A DNA stretch of 64,000 nucleotides from Methylobacterium pseudosasicola (lineage in GTDB: Bacteria; Pseudomonadota; Alphaproteobacteria; Rhizobiales; Beijerinckiaceae): assembly GCF_900114535.1 (NCBI RefSeq), contig NZ_FOTK01000016.1, positions 1-64,000 on the forward strand, given 5' to 3'. The position numbers and the translations under genes are program-made. Shown here piece by piece: positions 29,507 to 39,672 of this stretch (position 1 is the first letter of the stretch; each line of letters starts with the position of its first letter). Below the pieces are notes generated by a model that saw only the letters and a list, made by a program, of their open reading frames with translations, made no database searches and had not been told where the DNA came from.

Positions 29507-29628
29507 GGAGCGCCTGTCGAACGCAGTTTGATGAGATTCTAAGGAGGCGTCTCCCCACGCAGCGCCGAGATGGTCTTAAGGGGTAGAAAGCGCGCCCGGC
29601 GCTTCGAAAGGCGTACCGGGTCCCGCAA

Positions 29629-29676
29629 GCCCACGGCGCAGGCGTCGCGCGGCGACGCCTGCGTGGTTCGGTGGGC
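29629..29676 (-). terminator. Hairpin after the DUF606 gene, possible terminator
   Basis: CGCAGGCGTCGC (29637-29648) pairs perfectly with GCGACGCCTGCG (29652-29663) over a three-base loop, and an outer GCCCAC/GTGGGC pair extends it. It lies three to fifty bases past the minus-strand stop of the duplicated DUF606 gene, the right place to end the four-gene transcript. No T-run follows. Confidence 0.5.
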
Positions 29677-29678
29677 GT

Positions 29679-30617
29679 TCAAAACACCGAGATCAGCACG
29701 ATCCCGGCCGCCATCAGCAGGCCGCCGATCAGGCGGCCGATCCCGGCGCGGACGCGCTTCATCCCGAGCCAGCCGAAATGGTCGATGGCGATGGAGGTGA
29801 ACAGGTTCGCGGTGATCAGGAGGCCGTTGAAGGCCCCGGCCCCCACCTTGTCGACGAACAGCAGACCGGCAAACACCGCCACCGCCCCGGCGATGCCGCC
29901 GAGCGCACCCCACCACGGCACCCGGGCCACGTCCGCCCGGGTCGGCAGCGGCGTCGGGCGGATGAGGAACACGAACAGGAAGACCAGCGCCACCGGGATG
30001 AACGACACGGTGGCGGCGAGCCAGGGATTCACCAGCGCGCCCCGCAGCTGCGCGTTCAGCACTACGCCGACCGCCTGGAGCGAGCCGGCGACCAGGATGA
30101 ACGGGTAGAGAAGCTTGGCCATCAGGCCGCCCTCGCTGCCCTCGGACTTCTCGTCTTCCGATTTCGGGCCGGTGGCGCGGGCGATGAACACGATGCCGAC
30201 GACCATCAGCAGGCCGCCGAGCCAGGGCATCGGCTTAAAGCCGCCGGCCTTGAGGCCGAACAGGCCGAGGCTGTCGAGCGCCAGCGAGGTCAGGATGTTG
30301 GCCGTGATGGTCAGGCCGTTGAACGGTCCGGCGCCGACCTTGTCCACGAAGGCGAGGCCGCCGAACACCGCCACCGCGCCGGCGACGCCGCCGAGGGGCG
30401 CGTACCAAGGCATCGACCCGAGGGTCTGGAGCGTCGGCAGCGGCGTCGGCATGGTGAAGAACAGGATCGTGAACACGATCACGATCGGCATGAACGAGTA
30501 GGTCGCCGCCAGCCACGGATTGACCAGCGCGTCCCGCAGGCGCGCGTTCATGGAGTTGCCGAGCGCCTGGAGCGCTCCGGCGACCAGGATGAAGGGATAG
30601 AGCAGGGCGGCGTTCAA
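29679..30617 (-). CDS. Tandem DUF606 (YdcZ-like) membrane protein, internally duplicated
   Basis: The 312-residue protein consists of two DUF606/YdcZ domains of the DMT superfamily, joined by a charged linker (KSEDEKSEGSEGG, about residues 151-165). The halves are strikingly alike: LLYPFILVAGALQALG against LLYPFILVAGSLQAVG, ALVNPWLAAT in both, and FVDKVGAGPFNGL against FVDKVGAGAFNGL. Each half has about five membrane helices. Single-domain relatives usually work as pairs; here the pair is fused. The substrate is unknown. The start is a TTG with GGAGA upstream. It follows the ArsB-type permease by 72 bases. Confidence 0.85.
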   Translation of the reverse strand: MNAALLYPFILVAGALQALGNSMNARLRDALVNPWLAATYSFMPIVIVFTILFFTMPTPLPTLQTLGSMPWYAPLGGVAGAVAVFGGLAFVDKVGAGPFNGLTITANILTSLALDSLGLFGLKAGGFKPMPWLGGLLMVVGIVFIARATGPKSEDEKSEGSEGGLMAKLLYPFILVAGSLQAVGVVLNAQLRGALVNPWLAATVSFIPVALVFLFVFLIRPTPLPTRADVARVPWWGALGGIAGAVAVFAGLLFVDKVGAGAFNGLLITANLFTSIAIDHFGWLGMKRVRAGIGRLIGGLLMAAGIVLISVF

Positions 30618-30689
30618 GGGGCGGTCTCCGGTCGTGGGAGGGCGAGGCGATTGGGGAAGGCGTCGTCCTGGGAACCGGAGACCGGGCTC

Positions 30690-31958
30690 TCAGACGAGCA
30701 GCAGGGCGCCGAGGGCGAGCACGAGGGCGGGCGGCATCACGAGCAGGCCGAGCTTGAGGAACTGCCAGGCCGACACGTCCTCGCCCTCGCGGCGGATCGC
30801 GGTGAGCCAGAGGATCGTGGCGAGCGAGCCGGTCACCGACAGGTTCGGCCCGAGATCGACGCCGATCAGGATCGCGCCCGCGACCTTGTTCGAGACCTCC
30901 GCGGCCTGGACTGCGGCGCCGGCCAGCAGCCCGGCCGGCAGGTTGTTCACGAGGTTGGTGCCGAAAGCGATCAAGGCGCCGCCGGCCCAGGCGGTGGCGG
31001 TGGGATCGCCCTGCGCATAGCCTTTGAGGGTGTCGGCCAGCATGGCGAGCACGCCGGTCTTCTCCAAAGCCTCCACCAGCACGAACAGGCCGGCCACCAG
31101 CGGCAGCACCGCCCAGGACACGTCCTTGACCACCTCGACCAGGCCGCCGCGGTTGAGCGCCACCACCAGCAGAGTGGTAGCGAGGCCGGCCACGAAGGTC
31201 GGCAGGCCGAGCTCGATGCCGGCGGCCGAGGCCCCGATCAGCGCGCCCGCGGTGGCGATGATGCCGAGCCCGGCGACCTTGCCGCCGAGGCCGAGATGCA
31301 CGGTCTCGACATCGCGCTTGATCGTCTGGCCTTTGAGCCGGCTGTTCTGGGTCAGGCGCAGCACCGCGTATGTGGCGACGATCGCCAGAACCGAGGGCAG
31401 CGCGAAGGTCGCGAGCCATTGCCCGAGGGGCGGCATGTCGGTGGCGAACACCACCAGGTTGGCCGGGTTCGAGATCGGCAGCACGAAGCTCGCCGCGTTG
31501 GCGATGAAGGCGCAGATGAACAGGTAGGGCAGGGGCTCGGCGTCGGCGGCCTTGGCGGCGGCGTAGACGGCGGGCGTCAGCACCACCGCGCAGGCGTCGT
31601 TGGACAGGAACACCGTGACCACGGTGCCGACGATGTAGATCAATAGGAACAGCCGGGTCGGCGAGCCCTTGGCGGCCCGCACCGCGAGGCCGGCGAGCCA
31701 GTCGAACAGGCCCTCCTTCCGGGCGATCTCGGCGAGCAGCATCATGCCGACGAGGAACAGGTAAACATCGGTGCCCTTCGAGACGCCGTCGAGGGCGACC
31801 TGCCAGGGCAGCAGGCCGAGCACAACCAGGAGGGCGGCGCCGAGCACCGCCCAGATCGCCTCCGGCCACGAGAACGGGCGCACGATCACGCCCAGGGTCG
31901 CGAGAGCGGCGATGCCCCAGGTCGCTAGGTTCGGCGTCAGAGTCAGTCCAGCGAACAC
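30690..31958 (-). CDS. ArsB/NhaD-type anion permease
   Basis: The 422-residue, roughly 11-helix protein belongs to the ion transporter superfamily that includes ArsB. Family segments include VFLSNDACAVVLTPAVYAA, ANAASFVLPISNPANLVVF, the second re-entrant region FGTNLVNNLPAGLLAG and GVDLGPNLSVTGSLATILWL. These Asn/Pro-rich loops form the substrate site. The close match to ArsB suggests arsenite/antimonite efflux, but no arsR or arsC lies nearby. The GTG start has GGGGGGAG upstream. It lies 34 bases after the metallophosphoesterase, in one minus-strand unit. Confidence 0.88.
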   Translation of the reverse strand: MFAGLTLTPNLATWGIAALATLGVIVRPFSWPEAIWAVLGAALLVVLGLLPWQVALDGVSKGTDVYLFLVGMMLLAEIARKEGLFDWLAGLAVRAAKGSPTRLFLLIYIVGTVVTVFLSNDACAVVLTPAVYAAAKAADAEPLPYLFICAFIANAASFVLPISNPANLVVFATDMPPLGQWLATFALPSVLAIVATYAVLRLTQNSRLKGQTIKRDVETVHLGLGGKVAGLGIIATAGALIGASAAGIELGLPTFVAGLATTLLVVALNRGGLVEVVKDVSWAVLPLVAGLFVLVEALEKTGVLAMLADTLKGYAQGDPTATAWAGGALIAFGTNLVNNLPAGLLAGAAVQAAEVSNKVAGAILIGVDLGPNLSVTGSLATILWLTAIRREGEDVSAWQFLKLGLLVMPPALVLALGALLLV

Positions 31959-31992
31959 GTCTAGATATCTCCCCCCGGAGTCATGGTGAGAA

Positions 31993-33294
31993 TCACCACT
32001 TGCGGCCGTAGCGGTTAGGCCCGAGCTGGTCGCCGCGCACGCCCTTCCGGACCCAGGACTGGATCCGGCCCGCGTCGCTACCAGGTTTTTCCGGCATCGG
32101 CGGCGCCGCCGCGCTGTCCGAGGCGGCGACCACAGGCTCGATCACGTCGGTATCGACGTAGTCCGGGCCGTGGCCGGGCCAGCATGCATGCACCGCCTCG
32201 ACCTGGATGCTGCGTCCGCCGCCGTCCCAGGGCAGGGCCGCCTCGTAGCAGCGTGCGCCCTCCGCCCGGTGCATCCTGATCCAGGGGCCGGTATCGACCC
32301 GGCAATGGACGTAACGCGGTGGCGCGTCCGACAGCACGACGGCGCGGACGGTGATCCGCCCCTCAGCGTCGAGCACCATGCCGCTGCTCTCGGGCGTGGT
32401 CGGCAGCGTCGCAACGCGCCGGTCCGCCGGGCTGGTGATCAGGACGAACGGCGCGGTCCGGTCGAGCGCGCGGAAGCGCCAGCTCGTCACCGGCCCGTCG
32501 ATCGCCGCGACCGCGTAGCCGACCGAGCCGTCCTCGTTCTGCCCCACCGAGCGCGCGGCGGCGTAGAGAGTGCGGCCGTCCGGTGCCAGCTCGTTGTAGT
32601 GGGTGTGACCCATCTCCACGAGGCGGACGCGGTACGCCCAGAACAGGCCGCCGATATCCAGGCGGTCGTCCGGCTCGCGCAGGTCGTCTGGATAGGCGTG
32701 CATGAACACGGCACACGGGATTTTTTCTTTTGCCGCGTCCGCAAGCTGCGCGTTCAGCCACTGCGTCTGGGGTCCGCCGAGCCGGAAATCGAGGCCGATG
32801 CCCTTCCGGCCGAAGCCGGGGCTGACCATGTCGACGAACAAACAGCGCACGCCCTGGATATCCGCGCTGGCGCAGTAATGCGGGATCTTCAGGAGCGGCC
32901 AGGTCTCCGGGCAGCCTGAAGGCGGCTGCTCCAGCTCCCAGATGATCGGCTCCGGCAGCCGGCCACCGAGGCTCGCTGCGAAAGCGTGGAAATCACCCAT
33001 CTGTCCGTGCTGGCGGTCGTGGTCGCCCGGGATCAGGCGAACCGGCAGGTCGGGATGTCGATCCAGCGCTTCCCTCAGGATGCGATACTCGGACGCGTAG
33101 CCGTTCTCCGCCAGGTCACCCGGCAGGTAGACGAAGTCGAACAGGTCCTGCGGGGCGATCGTCGCGACCTGGTCGAGGATGGCGTTCAGGTCGCGGGCAT
33201 TCTGGGCCGCGGCCTCCTGCAGGTGCAGGTCACCCACATGCAGGAAGACGAGCGGATCGCGCCTCGGCTTGGGGCCGGGATCGGGGGCGGACAT
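31993..33294 (-). CDS. Metallophosphoesterase with C-terminal extension
   Basis: The 433-residue product has the calcineurin-like core at residues 15-280: HVGDLHLQE, LPGDLAENG, IPGDHDRQHGQ, AVFMHAYPDD and MGHTHYNE. The usual GNHD motif is varied to GDHD, as in some subfamilies. A C-terminal region of about 150 residues with beta-sandwich character follows (ITVRAVVLSDAPPRYVHCRVD in part), like the C-terminal domains of phosphodiesterases acting on larger substrates. No signal peptide. It sits between an MFS transporter (21-base gap) and the ArsB-type permease, a context that suggests a joint role in anion or arsenic handling. Confidence 0.85.
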   Translation of the reverse strand: MSAPDPGPKPRRDPLVFLHVGDLHLQEAAAQNARDLNAILDQVATIAPQDLFDFVYLPGDLAENGYASEYRILREALDRHPDLPVRLIPGDHDRQHGQMGDFHAFAASLGGRLPEPIIWELEQPPSGCPETWPLLKIPHYCASADIQGVRCLFVDMVSPGFGRKGIGLDFRLGGPQTQWLNAQLADAAKEKIPCAVFMHAYPDDLREPDDRLDIGGLFWAYRVRLVEMGHTHYNELAPDGRTLYAAARSVGQNEDGSVGYAVAAIDGPVTSWRFRALDRTAPFVLITSPADRRVATLPTTPESSGMVLDAEGRITVRAVVLSDAPPRYVHCRVDTGPWIRMHRAEGARCYEAALPWDGGGRSIQVEAVHACWPGHGPDYVDTDVIEPVVAASDSAAAPPMPEKPGSDAGRIQSWVRKGVRGDQLGPNRYGRKW

Positions 33295-33315
33295 GGGAGA
33301 AATCCTGCCGGCCGG

Positions 33316-34644
33316 TCAGGCGCTCGCCGGCACGGCCGGAGGCAGACCGGTGCCGCTATCCGCGCTGCCGCTGCTGGCCGCCGTGCCGCCCCGGGTCTCG
33401 GGCATCAGCGTCAGGTAGAGGGCGAAGCCGACCCCAGCGATCGCCGCCAGCGCCAGGAAAGCGGTCGAGTACCCGGCCGAGACGATGATCAGCCCGGCCA
33501 GCGTCGCGCTCACTGAGGCGCCGACGCCCTGGGCGGTGGCGACAGCCCCCTGGGCGGCGTTGAACCGGCCGGCACCCCGGGTGAGATCGGCGACGACGAT
33601 CGGGAACAGGGCGCCGTAGATCCCGGCCCCAACCCCGTCGAGGAGCTGCACGCCCACCAGCCAGAACGGGTTGTCCGAGAGGGTGTAGAGCACGCCGCGC
33701 AAAGCCAGCACACCGAAGGCCGCCAGAAAAATCGGCTTGCGCCCGATGATATCGGCCTTGGCGCCGACGAAGACCGCCACCGGCACCATCACGCATTGCG
33801 CGGCGACGATGCACACGGCGATCAGCGAGGTCGCGTGGTCCTTGCCGGAGAGATGGGTGAGCAACTGGCCGACCGAGGTCAGCATCGCGGCGTTGGACAG
33901 GTGGAAGATCGCGCAGAGCACGGCGAACAGCATCAGCGGCTTGTTTTGGAGCAACGTCGCGAGGCCCGAGGGCTTCTCGTCCGCCTTGGCCTCCGCCTCG
34001 GTCATGCCGCGGGCAAGGTCGTCGTCGATGGCGTCGGCCGGGACCAGCAGCATGGCGCCGATCGAGAGCGCGGCCAGCACGCCCATCAGCCAGAACACCA
34101 CGATCGGCCCGAAGAAATAGGCCAAGCCGCCGGCAATGGCCGCGGAGGCGGCGTTGCCGGCGTGGTTGAAGCCCTCGTTGCGGCCGATCCGCTTGGCGAA
34201 CATCTTTGGGCCGACGACGCCGAGGGTGATCGCGGCCAGCGCCGGCGGGAAGATCGTGCCGGCCACATGGGCGATCGATTGCGTGGCGGTGACCAAGTAG
34301 AAGTTGGAGATGAACGGCAGGATCAGGCAACTCGCCGTCACCGCGATGGCGCCGCCGATCACCACGGCGCGCTTGTGATTGGTGGAATCGATCAGGGCGC
34401 CGGCCGGCGTCTGCGCCACGAGACCGAGGATGCCCGCGATGGTCATCACCAGGCCGGTGGTGGCCTCGTTCCAGCCCTGATCCGGCCCCCGGACCGCGAT
34501 GAGGTAGATCGCCAGATACGGCCCGAGACCGTCACGCACGTCTGCCAGGAAGAAGTTGAGCGCGTCGAGGCCGCGCAGGGCCTTGGTGGAGGGCGTCCGG
34601 ACGGTCGCGCCGCGCGCCGCCGCACCGGTATCGGTCCTGTCCAT
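33316..34644 (-). CDS. MFS transporter
   Basis: The 442-residue, 12-helix major facilitator protein starts MDRTDTG at 34644. The first helix region is FFLADVRDGLGPYLAIYL. The loop-2/3 motif is IDSTNHKRAVV, a weak variant of the usual G-x-x-x-D-R-x-G-R-R, and AKADIIGRKPIF supplies the stronger copy between helices 8 and 9. A cytoplasmic loop (DDDLARGMTEAEAKADEKPSG) joins the halves. It is the first gene of a probable operon with the metallophosphoesterase, ArsB-type permease and DUF606 protein. Substrate cannot be read from sequence. Confidence 0.88.
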   Translation of the reverse strand: MDRTDTGAAARGATVRTPSTKALRGLDALNFFLADVRDGLGPYLAIYLIAVRGPDQGWNEATTGLVMTIAGILGLVAQTPAGALIDSTNHKRAVVIGGAIAVTASCLILPFISNFYLVTATQSIAHVAGTIFPPALAAITLGVVGPKMFAKRIGRNEGFNHAGNAASAAIAGGLAYFFGPIVVFWLMGVLAALSIGAMLLVPADAIDDDLARGMTEAEAKADEKPSGLATLLQNKPLMLFAVLCAIFHLSNAAMLTSVGQLLTHLSGKDHATSLIAVCIVAAQCVMVPVAVFVGAKADIIGRKPIFLAAFGVLALRGVLYTLSDNPFWLVGVQLLDGVGAGIYGALFPIVVADLTRGAGRFNAAQGAVATAQGVGASVSATLAGLIIVSAGYSTAFLALAAIAGVGFALYLTLMPETRGGTAASSGSADSGTGLPPAVPASA

Positions 34645-34789
34645 CCTGCCCTGGCCCCCGCACACAAGCCGCCGCAGCCGGACCCGATCCGGGCCGGCAG
34701 TGACGAGCTTGACGCCCGCTTAATCCATCAGTTCCCTGGAATTGTTCAAAAACATGCGGTCCGGGGCGATTCTCAGGCCGGTGAGTGGT

Positions 34790-36180
<1,391 letters not shown>

Positions 36181-36196
<16 letters not shown>

Positions 36197-37644
36197 GGCA
36201 GGTCCAGCACGAAGGTGGTCTCGGGCGCCCCGTCGATGAGCCTGACGGCGCCGCGATGCGCCAGAGCGATCTCACGCACGATTGCGAGACCGAGGCCAGT
36301 CCCATCCGGACGGCCGGTCACGAACGGCTCGAACAGGCCGGGGTGGATCGCCGGATCGATCCCGGGGCCGGTGTCGCTCACCCGCAGGTGCAGGCGCACC
36401 GCGCCGTCGGCAATCACCCGCTCGGCGCCGAGGCGGACTCTTCCGCCCGGCGGCGTGTGCTGGAGGGCGTTGAGCAGGAGGTTGTCGAGGGCGCGGGCGA
36501 CCTGAGCGCCGTCGATCTGCGGGCGATCCTCCGCAGGCAGGGCATCCGCCGCGATCTCGACCCGGACCGCCCGGGCGTTGGCCAGGTCCTCGTGCAGGTG
36601 GGCGCAATCGGCGAGCAGGGCGGCGATGTCGGTGGGGGTCCGGGTGAGGGTGCGGGCCTGAGTGAGATTGAGGAGGTCGCGCAGCAGATGATCGACCCGG
36701 GCGATCTGGCCGAGCACGCTCTCCAGCGCCACCGCGGCGCGGTTCGGATCGCCGCTGACCAGGGCGTTCTCGGCCTTGAGCCGCATGGCCGCGATCGGGT
36801 TGCGGATCTCGTGAGCGATGCTGGCCGCGAGACGGCCGACCGCGGCCAGGCGCTCGGCGGCGACCACCCGGGCGCGGGCCTCCCGCAGGCGCCCGCCCGC
36901 GGCGTTGAGGGTGTCGACCAAGCGGTCGAGCTCGCGCTCCCCGGTCGGGTTGAGATGCGGCAGGTCCTCGCCGTCCGGCCGCGGCGCCGCCAGGGCGGCC
37001 TCCAACCGGGCGATGCGGCCCGAGAACCCGTACAGGAACCAGCCCAGGAAGGCGGCCGAGCCCAGCACGGTCACGGCCAGGAACCCGAGGCCGGCCAGGA
37101 AGCGCGTATAGGCCGGGCCGTCGTTGACGTGGGCGCGGCCCATGGTCCAGGCGGTGAGCCCGGCTTCAGGCCCGTGCAGGGGGCAGCCCTGGATCAAGAG
37201 CACCTGCGTGCGGCTCGGCCGGCGGAGCGCCACGGCGTGATCGACCCGCAGGGCCTGGGCGTTCACGCCCGCAATGCTGTCGCGCTCGGCCTCGGGAAGG
37301 TCGGTCTTCGGCCCGGTGCCCTCGTAGGTGGGATAGGCGTAGGCGAGCGGCCCCTCCGCCGCGCTCCAGACCCCGCCCTCGATGCCTGGAAAGAGATCGA
37401 GCGCCGCCCCGACCGTGGGGCCGAGTTCGCTGCGCGGGATGCCGCCCTTGCTGCGGCGGCTCAGGGCCGCGTAGCGGTCGATGATCTCCCGGCAGGCGCG
37501 CCCAACCGCGACCTCGGCCTGGGCGACCTGGACCGCGGTGGATTGGCTGTAGAAGCCGAACATCAGGTAGGCGGTGGCCGCCGCCGAGGCCAGCAGCAGG
37601 ATCCACAGGGCGAGCAGCCGGGCGCGCAGGCTGTAGGCCGTCAC
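36181..37644 (-). CDS. Membrane sensor histidine kinase, partner of the sigma-54 regulator
   Basis: The 487-residue kinase has two membrane helices (about 11-31 and 183-205) flanking a periplasmic sensor domain of about 150 residues. That domain has no family I recognise; it contains GIEGGVWSAAEGPLAYAYPTYEG and a single GCPLHGPEAG cysteine segment. A linker helix leads to the HisKA H-box SIAHEIRNPIAAM (His278), then the N box LDNLLLNALQHTPPGG and the G boxes DTGPGID and GTGLGLAIV. The signal is unknown. Transcription runs kinase then regulator. Confidence 0.93.
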
Positions 37645-37819
37645 GGCGCAGAATCCTCCGAGGGCTGAGCGCAGCGCGGCCCCGTCTCAGCGGATATCCG
37701 GGTGGGCACGCTGTGGAAACGGTGGCAGAGTCCTTGGATATCGGAATCGGCCGCTGGACCGCGCGGCGATTGCGCGCTTCTCTCGTTTCGTTCCATAAAT
37801 CCGCTGCCGGAGACGGATC

Positions 37820-38164
37820 GTGTCACAGTCTCTCGTCGATCGGGCCGCGCTCGACGAACTCGAAGGTGTTATCGGCACCGAGAAGCTCGCCCGCCTGCTC
37901 GACCGCTTCACCGCGAGCCTCGTCACGGCCTTCGACGGCGCGGATCGGGGCGAGGCCGATTACGCCCGCGAGGCGCATACCCTGGTGTCGATGTCGGGCA
38001 TGCTGGGCTGCGCAGATCTGTCCCAGGCCTGCCGGAACTTCGAACAGACCGCGAAGAGCGGGGGCGCCGATCTGGCGGCCCGGCTCGCGGATCTTCGAAA
38101 CCTGCGCGACGCCACCGTGACGGCTCTGCGCAATCTCCGCGAAGATACGCACGCCGCCGAGTGA
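37820..38164 (+). CDS. Stand-alone Hpt phosphotransfer protein
   Basis: The 114-residue protein is an all-helical histidine phosphotransfer domain. The phosphorylated His is in AREAHTLVSMSGMLGC (His53), which matches the Hpt consensus AHxLKGxxxxxG but with Val-Ser in place of the usual Lys-Gly. It has no kinase or receiver domain, so it must relay phosphate between other proteins. It lies between a sigma-54 two-component pair and an HWE kinase, both read in the opposite direction. The GTG at 37820 is preceded by GGAGACGG. Confidence 0.88.
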   Translation: MSQSLVDRAALDELEGVIGTEKLARLLDRFTASLVTAFDGADRGEADYAREAHTLVSMSGMLGCADLSQACRNFEQTAKSGGADLAARLADLRNLRDATVTALRNLREDTHAAE

Positions 38165-38168
38165 ACCG

Positions 38169-39416
38169 TCAGCCGGCCGTCACGGCGGCGAGCGGTGCCT
38201 CGAAGGTCAGCACCGCGCCGGTGGTCGGATAGCTCAGCTGTGCGGTCCCGCCGAAGCTGTGGGCGAGGCTCCGGGCGATCAGGCGCGTCCCGAACCCGGT
38301 GCGGGTCGGCGGGCTGACCGGAGGGCCGCCGACTTCCTCCCAGCGGAACCGCAGGGTGGCGCCGTCGCTGGAATCCGCGACGGTCCAGGTGATCACCACC
38401 TGCCCGGTCGGCACCGAGAGCGCGCCGTACTTGGCGGCGTTGGTGCCGAGCTCGTGAAGCATCAGCGCCAGGACCATGCCGTGGCGCGGGCCGAGCGTGA
38501 CGTCGGCGCCCTCGACCCGGAACCGGCCTGCGACGCCGTCGCCGTGGAGCGATACTGCCCCCTCGACCAGCCCGACCAGGGAGGCCGCCGCGAAGGAGCC
38601 CTGGAGCAGCACGTCGTGGGCCTGGGCCAGCGCCAGCAGCCGGGCGGCCAGCGCCTCGCCGGCGGCTTCGAGCGAGCCGGCATTGCGCAGGGTCTGCGCC
38701 GCCACCGCCTGGACCATCGCCAGGGTGTTCTTCATCCGGTGGGACAGCTCCTGCATCAGCAGGGTCTGGCGCGCCTCGGTGAGCTTCAATTCGGAGATGT
38801 CGCGCGACGCCGCCAGGATGCGCTCCGGGTGGCCGTGCTGGCCGCCGACCGGCGTCACCGCGATGTCCCACCACGTCACCGCCCGGCCGGTCTCGATCTT
38901 GGCCTGGAAGCGGCTCGCCCCGCCGAGCCGCGCCTTGGCGAGCGCGGCGGCCACCGCCTCCCGGTCCTCGTCGCGGGTCCAGATCTCGATCCAGGGGCGG
39001 CCGATCGTGTCGGCCGGGTTCCGGCCGCAGAGGCCGGCCGGGCCGTTGTCGCCAGCGGTGATCAGGATGCCGTCGCGGTCCAGGACCTCCAGGACGTCGG
39101 CAGCGACCTGCAGCATCCCGGGGGCGATCAGCTCGCCGGCCCAGCTCGGGGCCGACCACGTCTCGGAGCGGCCGGATTCATGGTGATGGAGCGCGTGCGG
39201 TCCCTGGCCGTGCGTCAATCCGCGGCCGAGGCGCCCGGCCTCCACGCGGCTCGCGGCCTCGATGATGCGGCCGAGCCGCCGGCTGCGCTGGCGTTCCGAA
39301 TCCGCCTGTCCCGTCGCCTGCATCAGCAGCGCCCGCAGGCGGATGTTTTCCGCCTCGAGCGCGACGAGACGCCGGTCCGTCCCGTCCGCACGCGGCAACA
39401 CGAGGCCCGCATCCAT
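38169..39416 (-). CDS. PAS-domain HWE-family sensor histidine kinase
   Basis: The 415-residue cytoplasmic kinase has an N-terminal coiled coil (about 15-50), a PAS domain (about 103-212, ending LAASRDISELKLTEA) and an HWE-type kinase domain. The phosphorylated His226 is in ELSHRMKNTLAMVQA. The N box is LHELGTNAAKYGALS with the family's extra His, and the W-x-E motif is in LRFRWEEVGG. HWE kinases are frequent in Rhizobiales and often sense light or redox or feed the general stress response. The ATG at 39416 with AAGGGGGCGAG upstream is chosen. The PAS core lacks an obvious LOV cysteine motif, so light sensing is not suggested. Confidence 0.9.
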   Translation of the reverse strand: MDAGLVLPRADGTDRRLVALEAENIRLRALLMQATGQADSERQRSRRLGRIIEAASRVEAGRLGRGLTHGQGPHALHHHESGRSETWSAPSWAGELIAPGMLQVAADVLEVLDRDGILITAGDNGPAGLCGRNPADTIGRPWIEIWTRDEDREAVAAALAKARLGGASRFQAKIETGRAVTWWDIAVTPVGGQHGHPERILAASRDISELKLTEARQTLLMQELSHRMKNTLAMVQAVAAQTLRNAGSLEAAGEALAARLLALAQAHDVLLQGSFAAASLVGLVEGAVSLHGDGVAGRFRVEGADVTLGPRHGMVLALMLHELGTNAAKYGALSVPTGQVVITWTVADSSDGATLRFRWEEVGGPPVSPPTRTGFGTRLIARSLAHSFGGTAQLSYPTTGAVLTFEAPLAAVTAG

Positions 39417-39672
39417 CGCTCGCCCCCTTCCCAGCCTCCATCCTCCGCGGCGCCCGCGCCACGAAGGACCCACCGATGACGAGGTGCGGCGACGCGATGT
39501 CGAGGATCGGGCGCGCCGGCGGATCGAACCGCTTCTGGTGGCGCGCTCCGCTCGCAACCTCGCGAATCGAAGGGTTCGTCAAGCTAGCACAAGATTCGGG
39601 ATAATCAAACGAACTGTGTATTCGCAATCGCCCGACAACTAGATCTGCCGCATCGGGTGGCGACGAAATGCA

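Noticed and set aside
37723..37738. Possible sigma-54 promoter upstream of the Hpt gene (TGGCAGAGTCCTTGGA)
   Set aside because: The -24 element is fair, but the -12 element has GG where GC is required, so it is not a convincing sigma-54 site.
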